A stretch of DNA of 64,000 nt from Kiloniella spongiae. Its GTDB lineage: Bacteria > Pseudomonadota > Alphaproteobacteria > Kiloniellales > Kiloniellaceae. Below are positions 47,096 to 56,233 of the stretch, piece after piece (the first letter of the stretch is position 1; each line of letters opens with the position of its first letter). Both the position numbers and the translations under genes were made by a program. The DNA is taken from contig NZ_LAQL01000017.1 in the NCBI RefSeq assembly GCF_001026905.1, forward strand, positions 1 through 64,000, given 5' to 3'. The notes beneath the pieces were generated by a model that searched no databases, had not been told where the DNA came from, and saw only the letters and a program-made list of their open reading frames with translations.

Positions 47096-47437
47096 TTAAG
47101 AAGCTTGTTCCTGTGCCTCAAATCCTTTGTCTTTGAAAAACTGTTGAAGTTCGCCAGTCTGGAACATTTCACGTAGGATATCACACCCACCTACGAATTC
47201 ACCTTTTACATAAAGCTGGGGAATTGTCGGCCAGTTGCTGAAATCCTTTATACCCTGTCTAATGCTTGGGTCTTGTAAAACGTCAATACCCGTAAACTTA
47301 ACGCCAAGGTGGGTTAAAATTTGTGCCGCAGTTGCGGAAAACCCACATTGTGGAAATACAGGTGTACCTTTCATGAAAAGTACAACGTCGTTTTCATTTA
47401 CTTCCTGACGAATGCGCTCAGCGACAACGTTATCCAT
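47096..47437 (-). CDS. grxD: Monothiol glutaredoxin Grx4 (CGFS type)
   Basis: 113 aa thioredoxin-fold protein with the active motif CGFS (FPQCGFSATA, Cys about 32), KGTP in front of it, and a C-terminal GGCDILREMF glutathione-binding stretch. CGFS glutaredoxins ligate a [2Fe-2S] cluster with glutathione and pair with BolA, whose gene lies 42 bp upstream on the same strand. The upstream neighbours are purL, purQ and purS, in the usual alphaproteobacterial order. Confidence 0.95.
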   Translation of the reverse strand: MDNVVAERIRQEVNENDVVLFMKGTPVFPQCGFSATAAQILTHLGVKFTGIDVLQDPSIRQGIKDFSNWPTIPQLYVKGEFVGGCDILREMFQTGELQQFFKDKGFEAQEQAS

Positions 47438-47479
47438 AAGGTCTATTCCTTGATCGTATTAATTCAGTAAGGTGTTGGC

Positions 47480-47716
47480 TTAGCTCTGCGGGGCAGAAGT
47501 CTGTAAAGCCAGCGCGTGTAACTCATTACCCATACGTCCCTGAAGGGCTTGGTAAACCATCTGGTGCTGCTGCACGCGGGTTTTCCCTTCAAAGGCAGGC
47601 GAAACGACGTAAGCTGCATAGTGATCACCATCGCCACGAAGATCTTCAATGGTTACATCTGCTTCGGGCAGTGCATCCCGAATCAATGCTTCGATCTCTG
47701 CAGGGTTCATCGGCAT
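47480..47716 (-). CDS. BolA-family protein (IbaG-like)
   Basis: 78 aa from the ATG at 47716, which has AAGGA 8 nt upstream; an ATG at 47737 would add 7 residues but its GGAG is too close. BolA core: IEALIRDALPEADVTIEDL, then HYAAYVVSPAFEGKTRVQQHQMVYQAL with the conserved His that can ligate the Grx-BolA [2Fe-2S] cluster. Works with GrxD next door in iron-sulfur handling. Confidence 0.92.
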   Translation of the reverse strand: MPMNPAEIEALIRDALPEADVTIEDLRGDGDHYAAYVVSPAFEGKTRVQQHQMVYQALQGRMGNELHALALQTSAPQS

Positions 47717-47821
47717 AAATACTGTCCTTGTTCTCATTTCTCCGGTTCGGATTGAGAAGCTTATTTTGGATTCTCAACCCTTTTCAGATACCACACTACA
47801 AAGCTTGTTCGAAAAGATCTA

Positions 47822-47849
47822 CAGGAGAGGTATGTTTAATCCTCTCCTG
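47822..47849 (-). terminator. Possible terminator of purL
   Basis: CAGGAGAGG / CCTCTCCTG arms with a 10-nt loop, 35 bp past the purL stop on the minus strand. The following minus-strand sequence has only a weak T-run (TAGATCTTTTC). Confidence 0.55.
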
Positions 47850-47883
47850 CGTCAAAATTTCTTTTCGAAAGGCGGATATAAAC

Positions 47884-50073
47884 CTATCCAGCCATATAGT
47901 TTGGCATCCATGCTTCGTTGCATGTGCGAAGCTCTGCTACGGATATGGTGCTTCCACCCGGTAGCGTCAAGTCATTGCCGCCTGTACGGCCAACAACAAC
48001 GGCTGAAACGCCAGCTTCTTCGGCTGCTTCAAGCAAGCTCTCGGCATCGCCGATGGAAATCAGATAACGGCCCTGATCTTCACCAAATAGCCAAGCCGTT
48101 GTCGGCGTTTCAACTTCGGCAGGCTTAATGACTTCTGCACCCATGTTGGATGCAATGGCCATATCGGCAACAGCCGCGGCAAGGCCTCCGTCTGATAGAT
48201 CGTGGCAGCTTTTGACAAAACCGCCTTCAATTTGAGATCTTACAAAGTCACCATTTTTACGTTCGGCAGCGAGATCAACAATCGGAGCATTTCCTTCGCG
48301 ACGTCCTTCGATCACATCAAGATATATGGACATGCCGACATGCCCAATTGAGCTTCCGATGAGAACCAGACTTTCACCTTCAGATTCAAAAGCAACGGTT
48401 GCTGTTTTAGTAGAATCTTTAAGCAAGCCGACGCCACCGATAACAGGGGTCGGGAGAATGCCTTTACCGTTGGTTTCGTTGTAGAGAGAGACGTTGCCGG
48501 ATACGACTGGATAATCCAGTGCCAGACAAGCATCACGCATGCCTTCGATACAGCCTACAAACTGTCCCATAATTTCCGGGCGTTCCGGATTGCCAAAGTT
48601 CATGTTATCAGTAATAGCCAGAGGCGTCGCGCCAACAGCTGTAATATTACGGTATGTCTCTGCAACGGCCTGTGCACCACCACGAACAGGGTTCGCTTTA
48701 CAATAGCGTGGCGTACAGTCAGAAGTCACTGCAAGGGCACGGTTGGTTCCGTGAACACGAACCACACCGGCGTCACCACCCGGGCGTTGAATTGTGTCAC
48801 CCATCACCATGTGATCGTATTGTTCCCACACCCAGCGGCGGCTGGACATATTCGCGGAACTGATCAGGGTTTTCAAAGCATCCGTTGTATCGGTTGCTTC
48901 GTTGATGTCGCTTGCCAACACATCTTTGGAATCTGGTGTTGACACCCATGGACGGTCATATTCCGGGGAATGATGAGCCAATGGTTTAATCGGAAGATCA
49001 CCAACAGTATCCCCGTGGAATTTCAGAACCATACGTTTGCTGTCTGTCAGTGTACCAATGACCGCAAAATCCAAGTCCCATTTTTCCATGATAGAACGTG
49101 CAAGATCCTCTTTCCCCGGCTTGAGGATGATCAGCATGCGTTCCTGACTTTCGGAAAGCATCATCTCGTAAGGAGTCATGCCTTCTTCGCGTTGAGGAAC
49201 TTGATCCAGATTGAGCTCAACCCCCATGTCACCAGAAGAAGCCATCTCAAATGATGAAGATGTCAATCCGGCTGCGCCCATATCCTGAATAGCAACGATA
49301 GCATCGGTCTGCATTAGCTCAAGACAGGCTTCAATCAATAGCTTTTCTGTAAAAGGATCACCAACCTGTACAGTCGGACGTTTCTCGTCTGACGCATCAT
49401 CAAATTCAGCAGAGGCCATTGTCGCGCCGTGAATGCCATCGCGACCTGTTTTGGATCCGACATAGACAACCGGATTACCAACACCAGATGCTTGGGCTGT
49501 GAAGATGCGATCTGCCTTTGCCAGACCAACGGTCATGGCGTTTACGAGGATGTTGCCGTTATAAGAAGGATCAAACTCGACTTCACCGGCAACGGTTGGT
49601 ACGCCAACGCAGTTACCATAACCACCAACACCAGCAACAACACCTGAAACGAGATGACGCGTCTTGGGGTGATCGGGCTCACCAAATCGCAGTGCATTTA
49701 CATTGGCAATTGGACGGGCACCCATCGTGAAAACATCACGCAGGATACCACCAACACCTGTTGCCGCACCTTGGTAAGGTTCGATAAAACTTGGGTGGTT
49801 GTGGCTTTCCATTTTGAAAATGGCAGCATTGCCATCACCAATGTCGATAACACCAGCATTTTCACCTGGTCCCATAATGACCTGTGGCCCTTCGGTTGGA
49901 AGGGTTTTAAGCCATTTTTTTGACGATTTGTAGGAACAATGCTCGGACCACATAACCGAAAAGATACCCAGTTCCAGAAGGTTGGGTTCGCGGCCCATAA
50001 TCTCAAGAACGAGGGCGTATTCTTCTTCGTTGATTCCGTGTTCAGCGACGATTTCAGGGGTAATTTCACTCAT
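47884..50073 (-). CDS. purL: Phosphoribosylformylglycinamidine synthase subunit PurL
   Basis: 729 aa, the length of small PurL that works with PurQ and PurS. ATP-grasp-like AIRS fold in two copies, with [12 protein letters not shown], the substrate motif [19 protein letters not shown], and the second half starting around [16 protein letters not shown]. It converts FGAR to FGAM with glutamine-derived ammonia. It starts 12 bp after purQ, so purS-purQ-purL are co-transcribed. Confidence 0.97.
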   Translation of the reverse strand: MSEITPEIVAEHGINEEEYALVLEIMGREPNLLELGIFSVMWSEHCSYKSSKKWLKTLPTEGPQVIMGPGENAGVIDIGDGNAAIFKMESHNHPSFIEPYQGAATGVGGILRDVFTMGARPIANVNALRFGEPDHPKTRHLVSGVVAGVGGYGNCVGVPTVAGEVEFDPSYNGNILVNAMTVGLAKADRIFTAQASGVGNPVVYVGSKTGRDGIHGATMASAEFDDASDEKRPTVQVGDPFTEKLLIEACLELMQTDAIVAIQDMGAAGLTSSSFEMASSGDMGVELNLDQVPQREEGMTPYEMMLSESQERMLIILKPGKEDLARSIMEKWDLDFAVIGTLTDSKRMVLKFHGDTVGDLPIKPLAHHSPEYDRPWVSTPDSKDVLASDINEATDTTDALKTLISSANMSSRRWVWEQYDHMVMGDTIQRPGGDAGVVRVHGTNRALAVTSDCTPRYCKANPVRGGAQAVAETYRNITAVGATPLAITDNMNFGNPERPEIMGQFVGCIEGMRDACLALDYPVVSGNVSLYNETNGKGILPTPVIGGVGLLKDSTKTATVAFESEGESLVLIGSSIGHVGMSIYLDVIEGRREGNAPIVDLAAERKNGDFVRSQIEGGFVKSCHDLSDGGLAAAVADMAIASNMGAEVIKPAEVETPTTAWLFGEDQGRYLISIGDAESLLEAAEEAGVSAVVVGRTGGNDLTLPGGSTISVAELRTCNEAWMPNYMAG

Positions 50074-50085
50074 TTTTCTATCACC

Positions 50086-50775
50086 TTATGAAAGTGCCGC
50101 AACAAGGCTATCAAACATGGGGCGTCCATCTGTGCCGCCGAGAACATCTTCGCAGAGGCGTTCTGGGTGTGGCATCATTCCAAGAACATTACCTTTGGTA
50201 TTGTAAACACCGGCAATATTATTGAGGGAGCCGTTCGGATTGCTGGCTTCGCTAACGCTGCCGTCTTTGGCGCTGTAGCGGAACGCAACTTGTCCATTGT
50301 CTTCCAGGGCTTTCAAGCCTTCTGAATCCACGAAGTAGTTTCCATCGTGGTGCGCAACAGGAATGCGGATGTTTTGCCCGGCCTGATACTGTTTTGTGAA
50401 GACTGTGTCGTTGCGTTCTACCTTTAAGTGAAGGTCACGACAGACAAATTTCAGATTGCTGTTACGCATAAGCGCGCCAGGAACAAGACCACATTCTGTT
50501 AGGATCTGAAAACCATTACAGATACCAAGAACAGGGACACCTTTGTTAGCACGGGCAACAACTTCTTTCATAACGGGTGATTTGGCTGACATGGCCCCAC
50601 AGCGAAGGTAATCACCATAGGAAAATCCGCCGGGAAGGCAAATTAGATCAACATCATCAAAGTCGGCATCTTTATGCCAGACCATCTGGGGTTCAGATCC
50701 CATGGATTGGCGCAACGCAACCTGAATGTCTCGGTCACAGTTGGATCCTGGGAAAACGATAACCGCCGCTTTCAT
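50086..50775 (-). CDS. purQ: Phosphoribosylformylglycinamidine synthase glutaminase subunit PurQ
   Basis: 229 aa from the ATG at 50775 (GAGGAAC upstream; a TTG two codons earlier is less likely). Class I glutamine amidotransferase triad: Cys in LGICNGFQ, His and Glu in [18 protein letters not shown] at the N terminus is the PurQ signature. It supplies ammonia to PurL. It sits between purS (89 bp away) and purL (12 bp). Confidence 0.96.
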   Translation of the reverse strand: MKAAVIVFPGSNCDRDIQVALRQSMGSEPQMVWHKDADFDDVDLICLPGGFSYGDYLRCGAMSAKSPVMKEVVARANKGVPVLGICNGFQILTECGLVPGALMRNSNLKFVCRDLHLKVERNDTVFTKQYQAGQNIRIPVAHHDGNYFVDSEGLKALEDNGQVAFRYSAKDGSVSEASNPNGSLNNIAGVYNTKGNVLGMMPHPERLCEDVLGGTDGRPMFDSLVAALS

Positions 50776-50864
50776 TGGCAAGTTCCTCGTAGTTTGAAAT
50801 TACAGTAAGCCATTACAAATATTTAGCCGTGAAGGCAGAAACAGTATTTCTGCATAGCACGAAC

Positions 50865-51107
50865 TTACTGCTCCAGATCGATGGAATAGTTTTCGATCAC
50901 AGTGTTTGCCAAAAGCTTTTCGCACATGGCTGTAACGGTTTCGCGTGCTTTTGCTTCATCGGTTTCTGCGATATCAAGTTCGATGAATTTGCCCTGGCGT
51001 GCTTCGTTAACACCATCAAAGCCCAAAGAGCCTAGTGTGTGTTCGATCGCTTTGCCCTGTGGGTCTAGGACTCCGTTTTTCAGAGTGACATGGATGCGCG
51101 CTTTCAC
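50865..51107 (-). CDS. purS: Phosphoribosylformylglycinamidine synthase subunit PurS
   Basis: 80 aa. Start MKARIHVTLKNGVLDPQGKAIEHTLG is the PurS pattern; the middle NEARQGKFIELDIAE is also typical. GTG start with GGAG upstream. It is the structural bridge of the PurL-PurQ-PurS complex. It is the first gene of the pur operon here; in many alphaproteobacteria purC lies just before it, but no purC is seen. Confidence 0.94.
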   Translation of the reverse strand: MKARIHVTLKNGVLDPQGKAIEHTLGSLGFDGVNEARQGKFIELDIAETDEAKARETVTAMCEKLLANTVIENYSIDLEQ

Positions 51108-51738
51108 CCGTATTCTCCATTATTCAGTTGCAAACAGAAGTCAGGTTCTTTTTTGACGTCCCATAAGCTACTTTTGTTTAAACAATTTGGGGACCTTTTG
51201 AAGGCCCCCGCTACAATGGACCTTTAGGTCCAGATTTCGTTCTCAGTTCTTCCCGAGGACATACAAAAAATCAGGGCAGAGGACTGCATTATTTTTGTTC
51301 GTGCTTTAAAGACAAAGGCCGTCAACGTTTTAAGAAAACTGTTGATGGATAGATAAGATAGAACTGATCTTGCGCCAACCGGCACGGATGACAGGCAATA
51401 GTGTAATGTGCCCGTTAAAGAGGCCAATGGTTTGCCTTTGGAAAACGGCTTGCCTGGCATTCGCTCAGTCCCTTGGGTTTCTACCCAGAAAGAGGTAACA
51501 AAGGATGGATATGTATTTCCATTCCTATACATTCGCGGTCCATATAGCAGTCTATGCTATAGAAGACAATCCCGCTTTGGCTTTCTCAATCAGATAGAGT
51601 TTTCTGAAAATAGGCTCTTTTTGTTCCTGCAAGATTAACTATTTAATATTACATGCCATTTTGATTGATTATATTGCTTCTTTTAATTTCTGAGTTTGCA
51701 TTTTTGATATCCACTGGCTGTATAAAATCAAATAAATT
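51108..51738. other. 631-bp intergenic stretch with an interrupted, protein-like frame
   Basis: It contains the presumed purS promoter at its left end. From about 51228 to 51635 (+) one frame reads like protein but carries stops at 51354 (TAA) and 51399 (TAG): before them ...LPEDIQKIRAEDCIIF..., after them VPVKEANGLPLENGLPGIRS.... No start codon or ribosome site supports an intact gene. It may be a decayed gene; I could not identify a family. No purC remnant is recognisable. Confidence 0.35.
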
Positions 51739-52494
51739 TTATATTTGAACTTCTTCAAACGCCACATCACTTGGCTTGCCATTGGCGAACCACCACTTTG
51801 TTTTCTCTGGAGTCCCCTGTGCGGTTGTTGCTTCTGGGCTGGGAAGTGCGATGAGTGATGATGAACTTGTCTCAAAGCCTGTGGATGTTTCGACAGTCAT
51901 TGCTGCTTTGGGATAGGGGTTTTTGCGCGCCAAGATTTCTTTCCAGCCGCTCCAGTCATTTGTATCTACGTCAGGAATGAAGTTCGCAAAATCTTGCCTG
52001 TGGGTTGTTATGCGTGGACTGTCATCATTGGCATCGCCTGCCGTAATCATAAAAAGTCCCTTGGGGATGGGGAACACTTCTACTGCTCCGGGTCCTTTTT
52101 CTGTATCACTCCGTAGCCAGAAAGCTTTTTTATAATCAGCTATGATCAGATTGAAGCTTCTGTAGGCTGTCGTATTCAGATCAGCAAGTGCTATTGCTGC
52201 ATCGTAGGAATCGGCATGATCCAGAGCTTCTAACACGAGTTCACCTCTGCTGCGTTTGTCTTCTTTTACGCCGAGGCTTCCTCTTCTGTTTAAGACGCAA
52301 GAAAGGAGGCCATAGTCATTGACACCTAACCAAGTACCTCCGGCAAGTTCATCAAGACCTGCAACGGTTTCTGGGCGATCACCCCAATGTCGTTTGGGGG
52401 GGAGCCAGGGACGATTATTCATTTCGTCACGATTGCCAGCAAATAAAAGTGGCCATTTATGCCCAGGGCGAGAGAGAAGGGTAACGGTACACAT
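51739..52494 (-). CDS. NRDE/TANGO2-family protein
   Basis: 251 aa. The NRDE signature: MCTVTLL at the N terminus (Cys2 could act as an N-terminal nucleophile), then GNRDEMNNRPWLPP, and GGTWLGVNDYGLLSCVLNRRG. The TANGO2 group is conserved from bacteria to man and has been linked to heme or lipid handling. The bacterial role is not settled. It lies between purS and the zeta genes; start ATG after GTTCC-type leader without a strong ribosome site. Confidence 0.88.
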   Translation of the reverse strand: MCTVTLLSRPGHKWPLLFAGNRDEMNNRPWLPPKRHWGDRPETVAGLDELAGGTWLGVNDYGLLSCVLNRRGSLGVKEDKRSRGELVLEALDHADSYDAAIALADLNTTAYRSFNLIIADYKKAFWLRSDTEKGPGAVEVFPIPKGLFMITAGDANDDSPRITTHRQDFANFIPDVDTNDWSGWKEILARKNPYPKAAMTVETSTGFETSSSSLIALPSPEATTAQGTPEKTKWWFANGKPSDVAFEEVQI

Positions 52495-52691
52495 GGTTCC
52501 TGCTGTAAATGCAATTATATTAATATAATTAACGAGTTTCCCTTGCAGAAGTGAAGGGGTATGACAAAATATATAACAGATGGTTTGATGAATGGCTTTC
52601 AGTTATTTTGTAAACTGATTTTGTGTTAAGATAACCAAGCAATTTAAAGTTCAAGAATGATAATTAAGTTCAGGCAAGGAGTCTTTGTTTT

Positions 52692-53012
52692 ATGATCAAC
52701 ATTAGTGACCGCGAAAAGGCATTTGAAGACAAATACCAGCATGATGAAGAGTTGCGGTTCAAAACAGAAGCGCGCCGTAACAAGCTTCTTGGGCTCTGGG
52801 CTGCTGATTTGATGGGCCTTACCGGAGATGCCGCTGAAGAATATGCGAAGACCGTGATCAAAGCAGATTTGATTGAACCTGGTGATGAAGATGTGAAGCA
52901 AAAGGTTCTCAAGGATTTCCAAAGCCGTAATGTAGATAAATCTATCCATCAACTGGAACGTCAAATGGCTGAGTTGATGGAAGAAGCCAAGAAACAGTTA
53001 ATGACCGAATAA
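52692..53012 (+). CDS. F1Fo-ATP synthase zeta subunit (DUF1476), copy 1
   Basis: 106 aa. Matches the alphaproteobacterial ATPase inhibitor zeta family (DUF1476): DREKAFEDKYQHDEELRFKTEARRN at the N terminus, then LLGLWAADLMG and a C-terminal helix ending EEAKKQLMTE. In Paracoccus, zeta blocks ATP hydrolysis by F1 through its N-terminal region. The N terminus of this copy is complete and of standard form. It has its own terminator at 53045. Copy 2 follows 212 bp later. Confidence 0.92.
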   Translation: MINISDREKAFEDKYQHDEELRFKTEARRNKLLGLWAADLMGLTGDAAEEYAKTVIKADLIEPGDEDVKQKVLKDFQSRNVDKSIHQLERQMAELMEEAKKQLMTE

Positions 53013-53044
53013 TCTACCGTTAGTATTTCTGTTCTTTGTTATGC

Positions 53045-53075
53045 AAAAGGAGCTTTCGATGAAAGCTCCTTTTTT
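53045..53075 (+). terminator. Terminator after zeta copy 1
   Basis: Perfect AAAAGGAGCTTTC / GAAAGCTCCTTTT arms with a 3-nt loop and a TT tail, 32 bp past the stop. Confidence 0.92.
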
Positions 53076-53224
53076 GATTCATGGGCTTTGGATATCTATT
53101 TCGTTTAGTGTTTTCTTGACCCCAGAGGGTAAACTTTTGGTTATTAAATTGCGTTTATACTGAAAGATACAAGTATGTTTCAGAATTTTTTATATTTCAG
53201 TCTCTATCTAGGGAAATGTAAAAC

Positions 53225-53545
53225 ATGGATGCATTGCAGGAATTGAAAGAAGCTTATGAAAACAAGTACAAGCATGAGCAAGACGTTCTCTTTAAGGTCA
53301 AGGTACGCCGGAATAGATTAGTGGGATTTTGGGCGGCTGAGTTGATGGAATTATCAGGCAGTGACGCCGAGAAATATGCAGAAGAACTCGTGGAATTACA
53401 TATCAAGGATACTGGGCGTGATCGCTTGCAAGTTAAGATCGTCGATGACTTTACGCGTTATGGCGTGCACAAGTCAGAACATCGTATTGAACGGCAGATT
53501 CACGATTTTATGCTTCAGGCCCAAGAGTTGGTAAAAAACGAATAG
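53225..53545 (+). CDS. F1Fo-ATP synthase zeta-like protein (DUF1476), copy 2
   Basis: 106 aa, same length as copy 1 and colinear (YKHEQDVLFKVKVRRNRLVGFWAAELME, ENKYKHE), so a tandem paralogue. Its N terminus has changed from DREKAFEDK to LQELKEAYENK, and the C terminus is DFMLQAQELVKNE. Since the N-terminal segment is the inhibitory part in Paracoccus, copy 2 may have different or weaker inhibition. It has its own promoter region (upstream of 53225) and terminator. Confidence 0.88.
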   Translation: MDALQELKEAYENKYKHEQDVLFKVKVRRNRLVGFWAAELMELSGSDAEKYAEELVELHIKDTGRDRLQVKIVDDFTRYGVHKSEHRIERQIHDFMLQAQELVKNE

Positions 53546-53572
53546 TTTTCCTTGAGTATAAGGAGATGATTG

Positions 53573-53602
53573 AAAGAAAGCCCCGAAATCAGGGCTTTCT
53601 TT
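53573..53602. terminator. Bidirectional terminator between zeta copy 2 and purB
   Basis: AAAGAAAGCCC / GGGCTTTCTTT arms with an 8-nt loop, between convergent genes. Confidence 0.85.
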
Positions 53603-53649
53603 TGTCAAGACAATGATCATCTGAGATCATATGATGATCCCGTACAGAC

Positions 53650-55041
53650 TTACTTGCCAAAAATCCGTTCAAAGATACGATCTACGTTTTTTGTATGATA
53701 GCTGATTGAATCTTCATCAAGCAATTTACTGAGTTTTTCGACGCTTAGGATTTCCATCAAGCCTTCGTCTTTGGACATAAAGAAGAAGAAACGGTTGTCA
53801 TGTTCCTGTGCTTCTTTTTCCACTGCATCGAGTTCGGCAGGTGAATCCGGGTTGTCAGGATCAATGCCATAACTTTTCCATACACGCATGGCGTTGCGCT
53901 GTACGATGCGATAGGCGTCTTCACGGCTGATGTCATTCTGAGTGAGGTAAAGTAAAACGCGCTGGGCGTCGTGGATACCACCAAAGTTATTCATATGATC
54001 AAGCATATTTTGTGGGTAAACCACAAGCTTTTCAATGGTGCCAGCCAGACGGTTCAGTGCAAAATCAAGTGTTACAGTGGCATCTGGGCCGATCATGCGT
54101 TCAACAGACGAATGCGAGATATCACGTTCGTGCCATAGAGCGACATTTTCGAGCGCGGGTGTCACCGCGGAACGAACTATGCGTGCCAATCCGGTCAGGT
54201 TCTCTGTCAGAATTGGGTTCCGTTTGTGTGGCATTGCAGAAGAGCCTTTTTGGCCCGGTGCGAAATATTCTTGTGCTTCGCGAACTTCAGTCCGTTGCAG
54301 GTGACGAATTTCAGTGGCAATGTTTTCTACAGAAGAAGCGATGATACCCAAAACGGCAAAGTAATTTGCATGGCGATCACGAGGGATGACCTGGGTTGAA
54401 ATTGGCTCTGGAGTCAGGTCCATTTTCTTGGCTACATGTTCTTCAACAGATGGGTCAACATTGGCAAAGGTACCGACAGCACCGGAAATTGCGCAGGTCG
54501 CAATTTCATCACGCGCTTGTTGCAGACGTTTTTTGTTGCGATCCATTTCTGCATAGAAGCGGGCAAATTTAAGACCCATGGTTACAGGCTCTGCATGGAT
54601 GCCGTGCGAGCGACCAATACAGGCCATGTGCTTCGTTTCTTTTGCACGCTTTTCCAACGCGGCGAGTAGGCGATCCATATCGGAAAGTAAAATATCCGCA
54701 GCCTGGGACATCTGAACGGACAAGCAAGTGTCCAGGACATCAGAAGATGTCATGCCCTGATGTACAAATCTGGATTCTTCGCCGACGTTTTCTGCAAGCT
54801 CGGTTAGAAAAGCAATGACGTCATGTTTGACTTCTGCTTCAATTTCATCAATGCGAGCGATCCGTTCCGGGGTGTAAGGTATTTGACCCTTTTCCCAGAT
54901 GACGGCCGCGGCTTCTTTGGGAATAACACCTAGAGATGCTTGGGCGTCACAAGCATGCGCTTCAATTTCAAACCAGATACGGAATTTATTTTCTGCTTCC
55001 CAGATTGAAGTCATTTCTGGGCGACTATAACGCGGGATCAT
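53650..55041 (-). CDS. purB: Adenylosuccinate lyase
   Basis: 463 aa fumarase/aspartase superfamily. The lyase signature GSSAMPHKRNP (catalytic Ser in the mobile loop), with MTSSDVLDTCLS and the His in RSHGIHAEP. It acts twice in purine synthesis (SAICAR to AICAR, adenylosuccinate to AMP). It converges with the zeta genes, and the rest of the pur genes lie on the same strand 2.5 kb downstream. ATG start. Confidence 0.96.
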   Translation of the reverse strand: MIPRYSRPEMTSIWEAENKFRIWFEIEAHACDAQASLGVIPKEAAAVIWEKGQIPYTPERIARIDEIEAEVKHDVIAFLTELAENVGEESRFVHQGMTSSDVLDTCLSVQMSQAADILLSDMDRLLAALEKRAKETKHMACIGRSHGIHAEPVTMGLKFARFYAEMDRNKKRLQQARDEIATCAISGAVGTFANVDPSVEEHVAKKMDLTPEPISTQVIPRDRHANYFAVLGIIASSVENIATEIRHLQRTEVREAQEYFAPGQKGSSAMPHKRNPILTENLTGLARIVRSAVTPALENVALWHERDISHSSVERMIGPDATVTLDFALNRLAGTIEKLVVYPQNMLDHMNNFGGIHDAQRVLLYLTQNDISREDAYRIVQRNAMRVWKSYGIDPDNPDSPAELDAVEKEAQEHDNRFFFFMSKDEGLMEILSVEKLSKLLDEDSISYHTKNVDRIFERIFGK

Positions 55042-55345
55042 GGTGCTTTTGTTCCTTTTGGAAAGTGCACAAAGTCATGGCAACTTTTAGATGCCAACAA
55101 TCTCTGGTGAAACAAGCGAAGTTGTTGGCATCTGTCAACCGTTATAGTGAATTTATCTTATTCTTTCTCTTTACAAGCGATGTTATTCAGTCGTTATCAC
55201 TCTGCGGTCATGGATGGTTGTTTTTGAAAATATACATGTATGTGTATACAGCTTTGTGTCTTGGTCTCCCTGTCTTTCAACAACCCATTTCTTGTGCTAT
55301 AGCCCTCGACCATAAAAATTTAATGAAAAATTCATTGAGGCGGAT
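55042..55345. other. Divergent promoter region, purB / membrane protein
   Basis: 304 bp. It contains an inverted repeat upstream of purB (55089-55133) and the promoter of the membrane protein gene. No gene is supported; plus-strand frames here read like composition artefacts. Confidence 0.5.
55089..55133. promoter_or_regulatory. Inverted repeat upstream of purB
   Basis: AGATGCCAACAA and TTGTTGGCATCT, exact 12-nt complements separated by 21 nt, centred about 70 bp before the purB start. It could be an operator for a dimeric regulator or a leader hairpin. It is not the E. coli PurR box. Confidence 0.4.
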
Positions 55346-56086
55346 GTGACACAAAATTCAGTAAATAATGCTGATAATCTAACTGACTTTTCCAAACTTT
55401 ATTGGCAGTGGCTGCCATTGCTGATGGTAGCAGTTATGGTTATCGGTCGTACAATTTTCCCGGATTGGGCAGAGTACGAATACTATATTGAGAGCGAGCG
55501 GCGCGGTATTGTTGAGAATGCGGCTTTTGTTATGTTGGTACCGGCAGTCATTTTTGGCTTTCTTGCTTGGCGTATGCGTGATGCTTTGCCGTCAAAATAC
55601 CTCGGCTATTGGTTGATGCTTTGTACTATTGCAGTCTTTGTTGCTGCAGGTGAAGAAGCAAGTTGGGGACAGCATTGGTTTCAGTGGGAAACCCCAGAAA
55701 GCTTGGCAGCTATTAATGATCATAATGAAACCAACTTCCATAATACGCTTAACGGTCACGATACGACGATAAAGTCAATTATCATGGTGGGCATGGCTAT
55801 TGGAACGATGGTTATTCCGCTTATTATCAGGTTTGGATATATGGCGAAACCAGCCATGGGAAGCGCTCTTTATTGGTTATTCCCAACTGTTGTGGGATTG
55901 CCAGTGACTATCTACTGTCTCGTTAGCCGTGTTCTGAGGCAGCTGTTTCAGAAATGGACCCGGCTGGATGAGCACATGTATTTTGATATGGACTTGAACG
56001 AATTAAGCGAATTTTATGTCGCTTGTTTCTTGTTCTTCTATCTCTTTTCTTTCTGGTACCGTTTGCGACAGGTTAAAGCATCGTAA
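55346..56086 (+). CDS. Conserved polytopic membrane protein with an EEASWGQ motif, function unknown
   Basis: 246 aa, about six hydrophobic segments (about 22-36, 58-76, 85-101, 143-165, 172-190, 220-238). Between helices 3 and 4 is GEEASWGQHWFQWETP followed by INDHNETNFHN. I recall this EExSWGQ ... NxxxNxHN pattern from uncharacterised bacterial membrane proteins. The conserved Glu, His and Asn at a membrane boundary would fit a metal site or an intramembrane hydrolase, but that is inference. GTG start with GAGG upstream. Confidence 0.82.
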   Translation: MTQNSVNNADNLTDFSKLYWQWLPLLMVAVMVIGRTIFPDWAEYEYYIESERRGIVENAAFVMLVPAVIFGFLAWRMRDALPSKYLGYWLMLCTIAVFVAAGEEASWGQHWFQWETPESLAAINDHNETNFHNTLNGHDTTIKSIIMVGMAIGTMVIPLIIRFGYMAKPAMGSALYWLFPTVVGLPVTIYCLVSRVLRQLFQKWTRLDEHMYFDMDLNELSEFYVACFLFFYLFSFWYRLRQVKAS

Positions 56087-56103
56087 ATTGATAGCCTGAA
56101 ACT

Positions 56104-56130
56104 AAAAAAAGCCCCTTTAATTAAAGGGGC
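56104..56130 (-). terminator. Terminator of the isochorismatase-like gene
   Basis: Perfect 20-bp palindrome GCCCCTTTAATTAAAGGGGC (56111-56130); on the minus strand it is followed by TTTTTTT (56104-56110). Confidence 0.82.
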
Positions 56131-56134
56131 GTAT

Positions 56135-56183
56135 ACATAGAGAGACATAAAGGTTTGCTATTATCCTTTCTGTCTCTCTATGT
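56135..56183. repeat. Second inverted repeat between convergent genes
   Basis: 19-nt arms ACATAGAGAGACATAAAGG (56135-56153) and its complement at 56165-56183 with one mismatch and an 11-nt loop. No U-tract. Function unknown. Confidence 0.6.
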
Positions 56184-56233
56184 CATTAAGATGTTGCTAC
56201 ACTTCCTAATGTTCCTGAAGTTATTGATCGTTT

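Noticed and set aside
51224-51532. Minus-strand 102-aa reading frame
   Set aside because: No ribosome site or recognisable domain, and it lies opposite the more protein-like but interrupted plus frame; likely antisense of that stretch.
51108-51738. purC remnant
   Set aside because: I compared the reading frame by eye with the PurC pattern and saw no shared blocks.
54936-55349. Plus-strand 137-aa reading frame upstream of the membrane protein
   Set aside because: Mostly antisense to purB and the AT-rich promoter region; the composition is hydrophobic by chance and there is no start signal.
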